From positions 1 to 57,580 of the forward strand of contig NZ_JABERD010000043.1 of assembly GCF_013044505.1 (NCBI RefSeq): a stretch of 57,580 nt of DNA, given 5' to 3'. The notes under the pieces are model-generated. The model worked only from the letters and a program-made list of their open reading frames with translations, did not search any database and was not told where the DNA came from. Source of the stretch: Streptomyces sp. S3(2020) (GTDB lineage Bacteria > Actinomycetota > Actinomycetes > Streptomycetales > Streptomycetaceae). Shown piece by piece: positions 7,948-14,755 of the stretch (positions are counted from its first letter, which is position 1; every line of letters begins with the position of its first letter). Position numbers and translations under genes: made by a program.

Positions 7948-8407
7948 CGAGCCACCTCCTCCCGTCCGCGGAGCGGACCTCGCCGTGCTTCTCTTTTTCT
8001 ACGGCACGGCACTGACAAATGAGAGGCCCAACTCCGGTTCTGGCGCGTCGGTTTTGTGTTGGTTTTCAGGCCGACAGACGGAGCGGGCGCCGGACCACGG
8101 TAGGCCCGACGGCACCGTCAGCCAATCTGGTTATCCACAGGCCATGTGGACGACGGCCCGGATGCTGTGGAGAACTCCGCAAAACCTGTGCACGACACGG
8201 TGGACAGGCCTGTGAACAAGCTCGCGCTTCTCGTTCGAGAACCGCCCTGACCTGCACTCTTCCCATCCACCGGCTGTGCAGAAGAAAAACTTCCCCAGTC
8301 GGACCAAGATCACATCGAACGACACGCGGAAGCGCACACGACAACACAGCAAGTAAGGGTCATTAATACATTGCATCTCTTACCTGTGGACGATTAGATT
8401 GGTGCTC
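7948..8407. promoter_or_regulatory. dnaB / MATE divergent regulatory region with DnaA-box-like cluster
   Basis: This gene-free 460-base region holds a perfect TTATCCACA at 8131-8139 and four one-mismatch versions of TTGTCCACA on the other strand at 8145-8153, 8166-8174, 8211-8219 and 8385-8393. The last lies between the -35 and -10 of the MATE promoter. The base composition is locally lower in GC than the genes around it. Binding of DnaA here is inferred from the 9-mers. Confidence 0.55.
8371..8400 (+). promoter_or_regulatory. Promoter of the MATE gene (leaderless)
   Basis: TTGCAT (8371-8376), an 18-bp spacer and TAGATT (8395-8400) form a good vegetative promoter. The -10 ends 7 bases before ATG 8408, so transcription should begin at or next to the start codon. 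Confidence 0.65.
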
Positions 8408-9745
8408 ATGACACACGCTCCGGCGACCACGCGCGCCATACGGCGACGGCACGACCGAGAGATCGTCGCTCTGGCCGTCCCGGCCTTCGGTGCACTCGTC
8501 GCCGAGCCGCTCTTCGTCATGGCCGACAGCGCGATCGTGGGCCATCTCGGCACTGCGCAACTAGCGGGACTGGGCATCGCCTCGGCCCTCCTCATGACCG
8601 CCGTCAGCGTCTTCGTCTTCCTCGCCTACGCCACCACCGCGGCCGTTGCCCGACGTGTCGGCGCCGACGACCTCCAGGCCGCCATCCGGCAGGGCATGGA
8701 CGGCATTTGGCTGGCACTCCTGCTCGGCGCCGTGGTCGTCGCCGTCGCCCTGCCCACCGCACCGGCCCTGGTGGATCTCTTCGGCGCCTCGGACACCGCC
8801 GCTCCGTACGCGACCACCTATCTGCGGATCTCCTGCCTCGGCATTCCGGCCATGCTCGTCGTCCTCGCCTCGACCGGCGTCCTGCGCGGACTCCAGGACA
8901 CGAAGACACCGCTGTACGTCGCCATCGGAGGCTTCGTCGCCAACGCCGTCCTCAACGTGGGCCTCGTCTACGGCGCCGACCTCGGCATCGCCGGCTCCGC
9001 CTGGGGCACCGTCATCGCCCAGTTCGGCATGGCCGCCGTCTACCTCATGGTGGTCGTCCGCGGAGCCCGCGCCCACGGCGCCTCGCTGCGCCCCGACGCT
9101 GCGGGCATCCGGGCTTCGGCACAGGCCGGCGTCCCCCTGCTCGTCCGCACGCTCTCGCTCCGCGCGATCCTGATGATCGCCACAGCCGTGGCGGCGCGTC
9201 TCGGCGATGCCGACATCGCGGCGCACCAGATCATCCTGTCCCTGTGGAGCCTGCTCGCCTTCGCCCTGGACGCCATCGCCATCGCAGGACAGGCCATCAT
9301 CGGCCGCTACCTCGGTGCGGGCGACGTCCAGGGCGCCCGCGAGGCATGCCGCCGTATGGTGCAGTGGGGCATCGCGGTCGGTGTGCTGCTCGGTCTCGCC
9401 GTCGTGGCCGCCCGTCCCGCGTTCCTTCCGTTGTTCACGAGCGACGCCATGGTGAAGGACGCGGCGCTGCCCGCCCTCCTCGTGGTGGCGCTCGCCCAGC
9501 CCATCTGCGGAATCGTCTTCGTCCTGGACGGCGTCCTGATGGGGGCGGGCGACGGACCGTACCTCGCCTGGGCCATGGTCCTGACCCTGGCGGTCTTCAC
9601 TCCCGTGGCCCTGCTCATCCCCGCGCTCGGCGGCGGCCTCACCGCGGTCTGGGCAGCGATGACGTTGATGATGGCGGTGCGCATGCTGACGCTCTGGCTG
9701 CGTTCCCGCTCGGGCCGCTGGATCGTCACCGGCGCCACCCGCTGA
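8408..9745 (+). CDS. MATE-family efflux transporter (DinF-like)
   Basis: A 445-residue polytopic membrane protein with about 12 hydrophobic helices arranged as two homologous halves. PAFGALVAEPLFVMADSAIVGHLGT at the N-terminus and the internal repeat DIAAHQIILSLWSLLAFALDAIAIAGQ are typical of DinF-type MATE antiporters, which export cationic compounds using Na+ or H+. ATG 8408 is preferred over an in-frame TTG at 8399 because the promoter's -10 overlaps that TTG and implies a leaderless mRNA. It is divergent from dnaB and ends near a tandem parS pair. Confidence 0.9.
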   Translation: MTHAPATTRAIRRRHDREIVALAVPAFGALVAEPLFVMADSAIVGHLGTAQLAGLGIASALLMTAVSVFVFLAYATTAAVARRVGADDLQAAIRQGMDGIWLALLLGAVVVAVALPTAPALVDLFGASDTAAPYATTYLRISCLGIPAMLVVLASTGVLRGLQDTKTPLYVAIGGFVANAVLNVGLVYGADLGIAGSAWGTVIAQFGMAAVYLMVVVRGARAHGASLRPDAAGIRASAQAGVPLLVRTLSLRAILMIATAVAARLGDADIAAHQIILSLWSLLAFALDAIAIAGQAIIGRYLGAGDVQGAREACRRMVQWGIAVGVLLGLAVVAARPAFLPLFTSDAMVKDAALPALLVVALAQPICGIVFVLDGVLMGAGDGPYLAWAMVLTLAVFTPVALLIPALGGGLTAVWAAMTLMMAVRMLTLWLRSRSGRWIVTGATR

Positions 9746-9783
9746 ACCAAGGACGGCACTGAACCGGGCGCACCGCGCTGACT

Positions 9784-9797
9784 GTTTCACGTGAAAC
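9784..9797. promoter_or_regulatory. parS: parS site (perfect), first of a tandem pair
   Basis: GTTTCACGTGAAAC downstream of the MATE gene. A second copy begins 19 bp further on, so ParB dimers would sit on nearly the same face two turns apart. Confidence 0.93.
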
Positions 9798-9802
9798 CCT
9801 CT

Positions 9803-9816
9803 GTTTCACGTGAAAC
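9803..9816. promoter_or_regulatory. parS: parS site (perfect), second of a tandem pair
   Basis: GTTTCACGTGAAAC, 19 bp from the previous copy, between the convergent MATE gene and rplI. Confidence 0.93.
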
Positions 9817-9837
9817 ACCTGCGGCCCGCACGCACGG

Positions 9838-9872
9838 GAGAAGGGCCGCACCCGATGGATGCGGCCCTTCTC
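9838..9872. terminator. Terminator of the rpsF-ssb-rpsR-rplI operon and the MATE gene
   Basis: A 13-bp perfect stem (GAGAAGGGCCGCA with TGCGGCCCTTCTC) and 9-nt loop between two convergent genes. Confidence 0.8.
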
Positions 9873-9895
9873 AGCTGCTCAAACCGAGCGCAGCG

Positions 9896-10342
9896 TCACG
9901 CAGCGACGACCTCGATGTTGACCTTGGCGGCCACCTCGGGGTGCAGACGCACGGACGTCTCGTGGGCGCCCAGCGTCTTGATCGGCGAACCGAGCTCGAT
10001 GCGGCGCTTGTCGACCTCGGGGCCACCGGAAGCCTTGATCGCCGAGGCGATGTCGGCCGGGGTGACGGAGCCGAAGAGACGACCGGCGTCGCCGGAGCGA
10101 ACGGCCAGACGAACCTTGACGGCCTCGAGCTGGCCCTTGACCTGGTTGGCCTGCTCGATGGTCTGGATCTCGTGGATCTTGCGAGCACGACGGATCTGCT
10201 CGACGTCCTTCTCGCCACCCTTGGTCCAGCGGATAGCGAACTTCCGCGGGATCAGGTAGTTGCGAGCGTAGCCGTCCTTGACGTCGACGACGTCGCCAGC
10301 GGCACCGAGGCCGGAGACCTCGTGGGTGAGGATGATCTTCAT
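9896..10342 (-). CDS. rplI: 50S ribosomal protein bL9
   Basis: 148 residues, the normal bL9 length. The N-terminal rRNA-binding domain begins MKIILTHEVSGLG and includes the family signature around GYARNYLIPRKFA. A long central helix (about 40-75) and the C-terminal domain follow. It is the last gene of the rpsF-ssb-rpsR-rplI operon, 18 bases after rpsR, and ends at a strong terminator. Confidence 0.98.
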   Translation of the reverse strand: MKIILTHEVSGLGAAGDVVDVKDGYARNYLIPRKFAIRWTKGGEKDVEQIRRARKIHEIQTIEQANQVKGQLEAVKVRLAVRSGDAGRLFGSVTPADIASAIKASGGPEVDKRRIELGSPIKTLGAHETSVRLHPEVAAKVNIEVVAA

Positions 10343-10360
10343 GAGTCGGTCACCCTTCCC

Positions 10361-10597
10361 TTATCGCGCGGTGGACGTGTAGGGCAGCAACGCCATCTCA
10401 CGGCTGTTCTTGACGGCCGTGGCGACGTCACGCTGGTGCTGCGTGCAGTTGCCGGTCACGCGGCGGGCACGGATCTTGCCGCGGTCGGAAATGAACTTCC
10501 GCAGCATGTTCGTGTCCTTGTAGTCCACGTACGTGACCTTGTCCTTGCAGAATGCGCAGACCTTCTTCTTAGGCTTGCGCACAGGCGGCTTCGCCAT
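10361..10597 (-). CDS. rpsR: 30S ribosomal protein bS18, zinc-type paralogue
   Basis: 78 residues. The cysteines in VCAFCKD (residues 14-17) and a later Cys/His pair in GNCTQHQ form the zinc-ribbon pattern of the C+ form of bS18. Streptomyces usually also carries a cysteine-free copy expressed under zinc starvation elsewhere in the genome; this is the housekeeping copy. bS18 pairs with bS6 on the small-subunit platform, which fits its cotranscription with rpsF. Confidence 0.97.
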   Translation of the reverse strand: MAKPPVRKPKKKVCAFCKDKVTYVDYKDTNMLRKFISDRGKIRARRVTGNCTQHQRDVATAVKNSREMALLPYTSTAR

Positions 10598-10654
10598 GGT
10601 GTTTCTCCTGTGTGATCAAGAAGTGTGGGTACGGCCCACCCTTGGCCCGAAGGC

Positions 10655-11254
10655 CTAGAAGGGGGGCTCGTCCGAGTAGCCGCCGCCCTGCTGGCCGCCG
10701 CCGGAGTTTCCACCCCAGCCGCCGCCACCGCCGCCGCCCTGGTTGCCACCGGCGGGAGCGCTGGTGGCCCACGGGTCGGCTTCCGGAGCGCCGCCGCCCT
10801 GCTGGCCGCCGCCGGAGTTTCCACCCCAGCCGCCGCCGGCCTGGCCGCCACCGCCGCCGTAACCACCCTGGCCACCCCGACCGGCACCGCCGGCCGTCTT
10901 GGTGACCTTGGCCGTGGCGTTCTTCAGGCTGGCGCCGACTTCCTCGACGTCCAGCTCGTAGACCGTGCGCTTGACGCCCTCACGGTCCTCGTAGGACCGC
11001 TGCTTCAGCCGGCCCTGCACGATGACGCGCATGCCTCGCTGGAGCGACTCCGCGACGTTCTCCGCCGCCTGACGCCAGACCGAGCAGGTCAGGAACAGGC
11101 TCTCGCCGTCCTTCCACTCATTGGTCTGACGGTCGAAGGTGCGGGGAGTGGACGCGACACGGAACTTCGCGACCGCCGCACCGGAGGGGGTGAAGCGCAG
11201 CTCGGGGTCGTCGACAAGATTGCCGACGACCGTGATGACGGTCTCGCCTGCCAT
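10655..11254 (-). CDS. ssb: Single-stranded DNA-binding protein (SSB)
   Basis: 199 residues. The OB fold covers about residues 1-115 (MAGETVITVVGNLVDDPEL to VEEVGASLK), followed by a Gly/Gln/Asn-rich linker and the acidic tip SDEPPF, which recruits partner proteins. The linker contains a block GGGWGGNSGGGQQGGG twice; the DNA copies are 48 bp identical and 111 bp apart. The gene sits between rpsF and rpsR, its usual bacterial position, which couples ssDNA protection to ribosome synthesis. Confidence 0.97.
   Translation of the reverse strand: MAGETVITVVGNLVDDPELRFTPSGAAVAKFRVASTPRTFDRQTNEWKDGESLFLTCSVWRQAAENVAESLQRGMRVIVQGRLKQRSYEDREGVKRTVYELDVEEVGASLKNATAKVTKTAGGAGRGGQGGYGGGGGQAGGGWGGNSGGGQQGGGAPEADPWATSAPAGGNQGGGGGGGWGGNSGGGQQGGGYSDEPPF
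10679..10837 (-). repeat. 48-bp direct repeat in the ssb C-terminal linker
   Basis: Positions 10679-10726 and 10790-10837 are identical, offset by 111 bp (37 codons), so the repeat keeps the reading frame. Confidence 0.85.
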
Positions 11255-11333
11255 GGGGTACCTCTCGGCGGGTTTGCTGCTCTGGCTGCTTGGTTGCTGC
11301 TACTCGAATCCCGAGATCAGCTGAGCGGGAGGC

Positions 11334-11624
11334 TCAGTGGGTCTCGGGGCGGAGGACCTTGGTCCGGAGGACCGACTCGTTCAGGTTCATCTGGCGGTCG
11401 AGCTCCTTGACGACCGCAGGCTCGGCCTGCAGGTCGATGACCGAGTAGATGCCCTCGGGCTTCTTCTTGATCTCGTACGAGAGACGACGACGGCCCCAGG
11501 TGTCGACCTTCTCGACCTTTCCGTTGCCCTCACGGACGACGGAGAGGAAGTTCTCGATCAGGGGGGCGACGGCGCGCTCCTCCAGATCGGGGTCGAGGAT
11601 GACCATCACCTCGTAGTGACGCAT
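11334..11624 (-). CDS. rpsF: 30S ribosomal protein bS6
   Basis: 96 residues, full length for bS6, starting MRHYEVMVILDPDLEER. It binds bS18 on the 30S platform. ATG 11624 is fixed by a perfect AGGAGGTGGG at 11631-11640; a longer frame upstream lies in the leader. It is the first gene of the rpsF-ssb-rpsR-rplI operon. Its leader can fold so that the Shine-Dalgarno is paired (see the leader entry), suggesting autoregulation by the S6:S18 complex. Confidence 0.97.
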   Translation of the reverse strand: MRHYEVMVILDPDLEERAVAPLIENFLSVVREGNGKVEKVDTWGRRRLSYEIKKKPEGIYSVIDLQAEPAVVKELDRQMNLNESVLRTKVLRPETH

Positions 11625-11630
11625 GTGGAA

Positions 11631-11677
11631 CCCACCTCCTTTGGACTCAGCGGCCACGGTCGTTCCGTGGCAGGAGG
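11631..11677 (-). promoter_or_regulatory. rpsF leader structure, candidate S6:S18 autoregulatory element
   Basis: In the minus-strand RNA, CCTCCT (11677-11672) can pair with the Shine-Dalgarno AGGAGG (11640-11635). They enclose a 6-bp hairpin CCACGG/CCGTGG (11670-11654) with a 5-nt loop. A CCG triplet (11653-11651) follows directly in the 3' bulge. A hairpin next to a bulged CCG near the rpsF start is the architecture described for S6:S18 leaders; that it works so here is inference. Confidence 0.5.
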
Positions 11678-11888
11678 GTTGTAATGCGTACGCAAAGGTA
11701 TCCGCCGCCACTGACAATCGGGGCTTCCTCGCGGTAGTCCCGGTCGTGACATGGGCAGACACCAGTGCAGACGGTACAGAGTACCCGCACCATGGCTTCC
11801 GGTTGAAATCCGGCCGCCAGGACCGACAATCTGTACACATCGGGTGTGTATGGCGCTACGATGCGCCGCCTTTCGCAGGAGGTGCCCT

Positions 11889-12203
11889 ATGGCACAAGCA
11901 TTGCGACCCAACACCGTCGGAGGCCTCTTCGCCACGGACGGCAAGTCCCACCCCCTCCAGGACACGCTGCTCGCGGTGACCCTGGTCCTGGGGCTCACGT
12001 CGTTCATCACGGCGATGTTCCACAGCCTGCACCTGCTGAGCTCCTGGACCGGGCTGGTGGGGATCCTCACCGGCGCGTACGGCCAGTGGATCTCGGAGAC
12101 GACCCGTGAGCGCTTCGGACTGATCCTCGGTCTCGGCGCCTCGGCCATCGGCTTCTTCCTCGGTATGGCGCACGGCGGCCTCTTCGGCGGAGTCATCAGC
12201 TGA
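11889..12203 (+). CDS. Small conserved membrane protein, function unknown
   Basis: A 104-residue protein with two or three hydrophobic segments (about 28-50 and 55-100) and no catalytic motif. ATG 11889 follows GCAGGAGGTG at ideal spacing, which excludes longer frames. It is divergent from rpsF and resembles the conserved gene found at this place in other Streptomyces chromosomes (the SCO3905 position, from memory). Length and topology suggest a structural or accessory role, but nothing in the sequence gives a function. A terminator-like hairpin follows. Confidence 0.8.
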   Translation: MAQALRPNTVGGLFATDGKSHPLQDTLLAVTLVLGLTSFITAMFHSLHLLSSWTGLVGILTGAYGQWISETTRERFGLILGLGASAIGFFLGMAHGGLFGGVIS

Positions 12204-12244
12204 CGCCTCGGGCACCGTCCCCTCAACCCCACACAAAGCACCGC

Positions 12245-12284
12245 GGAACGCCCCGGCGGCCCATCGGCCGGGGCGCAGGTTCCG
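12245..12284 (+). terminator. Terminator-like hairpin
   Basis: CGCCCCGGC (12249-12257) pairs with GCCGGGGCG (12267-12275), and outer GGAA/TTCC can extend the stem. It lies between the small membrane protein and femX. Confidence 0.6.
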
Positions 12285-12382
12285 TACGCCCAGTCAGGGC
12301 GCTCGTCAGGCGCAGTAGGCTTCGGCGCGAGAGCCGGAGCCCCTGTACCCATGGGGACACACCAGCCCGAGGAGCGCCCCGA

Positions 12383-13504
12383 ATGAGCCTGACCCTGAGG
12401 ACGATCAGCCGCGAGCAGCATCTGGCGTACATCCAGAGCCTGCCGTCGGCTAGCCACATGCAGGTTCCGGCCTGGGCAGACGTCAAGGCGGAGTGGCGCT
12501 CCGAGAGCCTCGGGTGGTTCGACGACAAGACCGGCGAACTGGTCGGTGCGGGCATGGTCCTCTACCGGCAGCTCCCCAAGATCAAGCGTTACCTCGCCTA
12601 TCTGCCCGAGGGCCCGGTCATCAACTGGTTCGCGCCGAATCTGACCGACTGGCTGGAACCGATGCTCGCGCACCTGAAGCACCAGGGCGCCTTCTCGGTG
12701 AAGATGGGCCCGCCGGTGATCATCCGGCGCTGGGAGGCCACCTCCATCAAGGCCGGCATCCAGAACCCCGACGTGAAGCGGCTGCGCGACATCGAGGCCG
12801 ACTTCATCGAGCCGCGCGCCTTCGAGGTCGCCGACAAGCTGCGTCGTATGGGCTGGCAGCAGGGCGAGGACGGCGGCGCCGGCTTCGGCGACGTCCAGCC
12901 CCGCTACGTGTACCAGGTGCCGCTGGCGAACCGGTCCCTGGAAGAGGTCCACAAGAACTTCAACCAGCTGTGGCGCCGCAACATCAAGAAGGCCGAGAAG
13001 GCCGGTGTCGAGGTCGTCCAGGGCGGTTACCAGGACCTTGAGGAATGGCAGCGGCTGTACGAGATCACGGCCGTGCGTGACCACTTCCGGCCGCGCCCGC
13101 TGTCGTACTTCCAGCGCATGTGGACGGCCCTCAACACCGAGGACCCCAACCGCATGCGGCTGTACTTCGCCCGCCACAACGGCGTGAACCTGTCGGCGGC
13201 GACGATGCTGATCGTCGGCGGCCACGTCTGGTACTCCTACGGCGCCTCCGACAACATCGGCCGTGAGGTCCGGCCCTCGAACGCGATGCAGTGGCGGATG
13301 CTGCGCGACGCCTACGCGCTCGGCGCTACCGTCTACGACCTGCGCGGCATCTCCGACTCGCTGGACGAGACCGACCATCTCTTCGGCCTGATCCAGTTCA
13401 AGGTCGGCACCGGCGGCCAGGCCGCCGAGTACCTCGGCGAGTGGGACTTCCCGCTGAACAAGCTGCTCCACAAGGCGCTCGACATCTACATGTCGCGGCG
13501 CTGA
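12383..13504 (+). CDS. femX: FemX-like lipid II aminoacyltransferase (FemABX family)
   Basis: A 373-residue protein of the FemABX family, which uses an aminoacyl-tRNA to add the branch amino acid (glycine in Streptomyces) to the lysine or DAP of a peptidoglycan precursor. Two GNAT-like subdomains are visible: residues 1-175 with AWADVKAEW and VVIIRRW-type strands, and 176-373 with the WRRNIKKAEKAGVEV tRNA/substrate-binding region and the YDLRGISDSLDETDHLFGLIQFKVGTGG signature. Its position next to a racemase-like gene matches the S. coelicolor femX locus as remembered. ATG 12383 follows GAGGAG. The next gene starts 92 bases downstream on the same strand. Confidence 0.88.
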   Translation: MSLTLRTISREQHLAYIQSLPSASHMQVPAWADVKAEWRSESLGWFDDKTGELVGAGMVLYRQLPKIKRYLAYLPEGPVINWFAPNLTDWLEPMLAHLKHQGAFSVKMGPPVIIRRWEATSIKAGIQNPDVKRLRDIEADFIEPRAFEVADKLRRMGWQQGEDGGAGFGDVQPRYVYQVPLANRSLEEVHKNFNQLWRRNIKKAEKAGVEVVQGGYQDLEEWQRLYEITAVRDHFRPRPLSYFQRMWTALNTEDPNRMRLYFARHNGVNLSAATMLIVGGHVWYSYGASDNIGREVRPSNAMQWRMLRDAYALGATVYDLRGISDSLDETDHLFGLIQFKVGTGGQAAEYLGEWDFPLNKLLHKALDIYMSRR

Positions 13505-13596
13505 ACCCCGGCTGTTTGCTTCGATAGCGTCGGCACGTTCGTTCGCTTCCATACCTCTGATACACCGCAGCCACGAGAAAGGTTCCGGGTCCGGCC

Positions 13597-14628
13597 ATGG
13601 CGCTCACGCTCTACGTCGACACCGCGCGCTGGCGTGCGCACCACAAGCACGTGCAGGACCAGTTCCCGGGTCTCGTCCCGGTCTGCAAGGGCAACGGCTA
13701 CGGCTTCGGGCACGAGCGGCTGGCGGAGGAGGCCACCCGGCTGGGCTCGGACGTCCTCGCGGTCGGCACGACGTACGAGGCCGCGCGCATCAAGGACTGG
13801 TTCGGCGGCGACCTGCTCGTGCTGACGCCGTACCGGCGCGGCGAGGAGCCTGTGCCGCTGCCGGACCGGGTCATCCGCTCGGTGTCGTCGATCGACGGGG
13901 TCTACGGCCTCGTGGGCGCCCGCGTGGTCATCGAGGTGATGTCCTCGATGAAGCGGCACGGCATCAGCGAGCAGGATCTGCCGCAGCTGCACTCCGCCAT
14001 AGAGAACGTCCGTCTCGAGGGCTTCGCCATCCATCTGCCGCTGGACCGCACCGACGGCTCGGACGCCGTCGAGGAGGTCATCGGCTGGATGGACCGGCTG
14101 CGCGCGGCGCGTCTGCCGCTGCACACGATGTTCGTCAGCCACCTCAAGGCCGAGGATCTGGCCCGGCTCCAGCAGCAGTTCCCGCAGACCCGCTTCCGCG
14201 CCCGTATCGGCACGCGGCTGTGGCTGGGGGACCACGAGGCCACCGAGTACCGCGGGGCGGTCCTGGACGTCACACGCGTGGCCAAGGGCGACCGGTTCGG
14301 CTACCGGCAGCAGAAGGCGGCCTCGGACGGCTTCCTGGTCGTCGTGGCGGGCGGTACGTCGCACGGGGTGGGTCTGGAGGCCCCCAAGGCGCTGCACGGC
14401 GTCATGCCGCGCGCCAAGGGCGTGGCCCGCGCCGGCCTCGCCACGGTCAACCGGAACCTTTCTCCGTTCGTCTGGGGCGGCAAGCAGCGCTGGTTCGCCG
14501 AGCCGCCGCACATGCAGGTGTCGATCCTGTTCGTCCCCTCCGACGCCCCGGAGCCGAAGGTCGGCGAGGATCTGGTGGCCCATCTGCGGCACACCACCAC
14601 GCAGTTCGACCGCATCGTCGACCGCTGA
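13597..14628 (+). CDS. Alanine racemase-like PLP protein
   Basis: A 343-residue fold-type III PLP protein. The cofactor Lys is in VCKGNGYGFG (about residue 30), equivalent to the AKANAYGHG motif of alanine racemases. RARIGTRLWLGD and GDRFGYRQQ match the C-terminal domain, the latter near the position of the catalytic Tyr. It is shorter than typical Alr (about 370-390) and diverges around the active site, so racemase activity on alanine is not assured. It follows femX by 92 bases on the same strand, so a role in supplying or editing amino acids for the wall is plausible. A bidirectional terminator follows. Confidence 0.8.
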   Translation: MALTLYVDTARWRAHHKHVQDQFPGLVPVCKGNGYGFGHERLAEEATRLGSDVLAVGTTYEAARIKDWFGGDLLVLTPYRRGEEPVPLPDRVIRSVSSIDGVYGLVGARVVIEVMSSMKRHGISEQDLPQLHSAIENVRLEGFAIHLPLDRTDGSDAVEEVIGWMDRLRAARLPLHTMFVSHLKAEDLARLQQQFPQTRFRARIGTRLWLGDHEATEYRGAVLDVTRVAKGDRFGYRQQKAASDGFLVVVAGGTSHGVGLEAPKALHGVMPRAKGVARAGLATVNRNLSPFVWGGKQRWFAEPPHMQVSILFVPSDAPEPKVGEDLVAHLRHTTTQFDRIVDR

Positions 14629-14694
14629 GCGTCGTACGGACAACTGAAGGACGACCGAAGAACGGACGGCTGAAGAGCCGTACACAGACAGCCG

Positions 14695-14729
14695 AAAGGC
14701 CGTACACGGACCTCCGTGTACGGCCTTTT
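14695..14729. terminator. Bidirectional terminator
   Basis: A 16-bp perfect stem, AAAGGCCGTACACGGA with its complement around a CC centre, ending in TTTT on the plus strand and AAA on the other. It serves the convergent racemase-like and GT87 genes. Confidence 0.88.
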
Positions 14730-14755
14730 GTGTGGGCCGACTACGCCCTGTTCGC

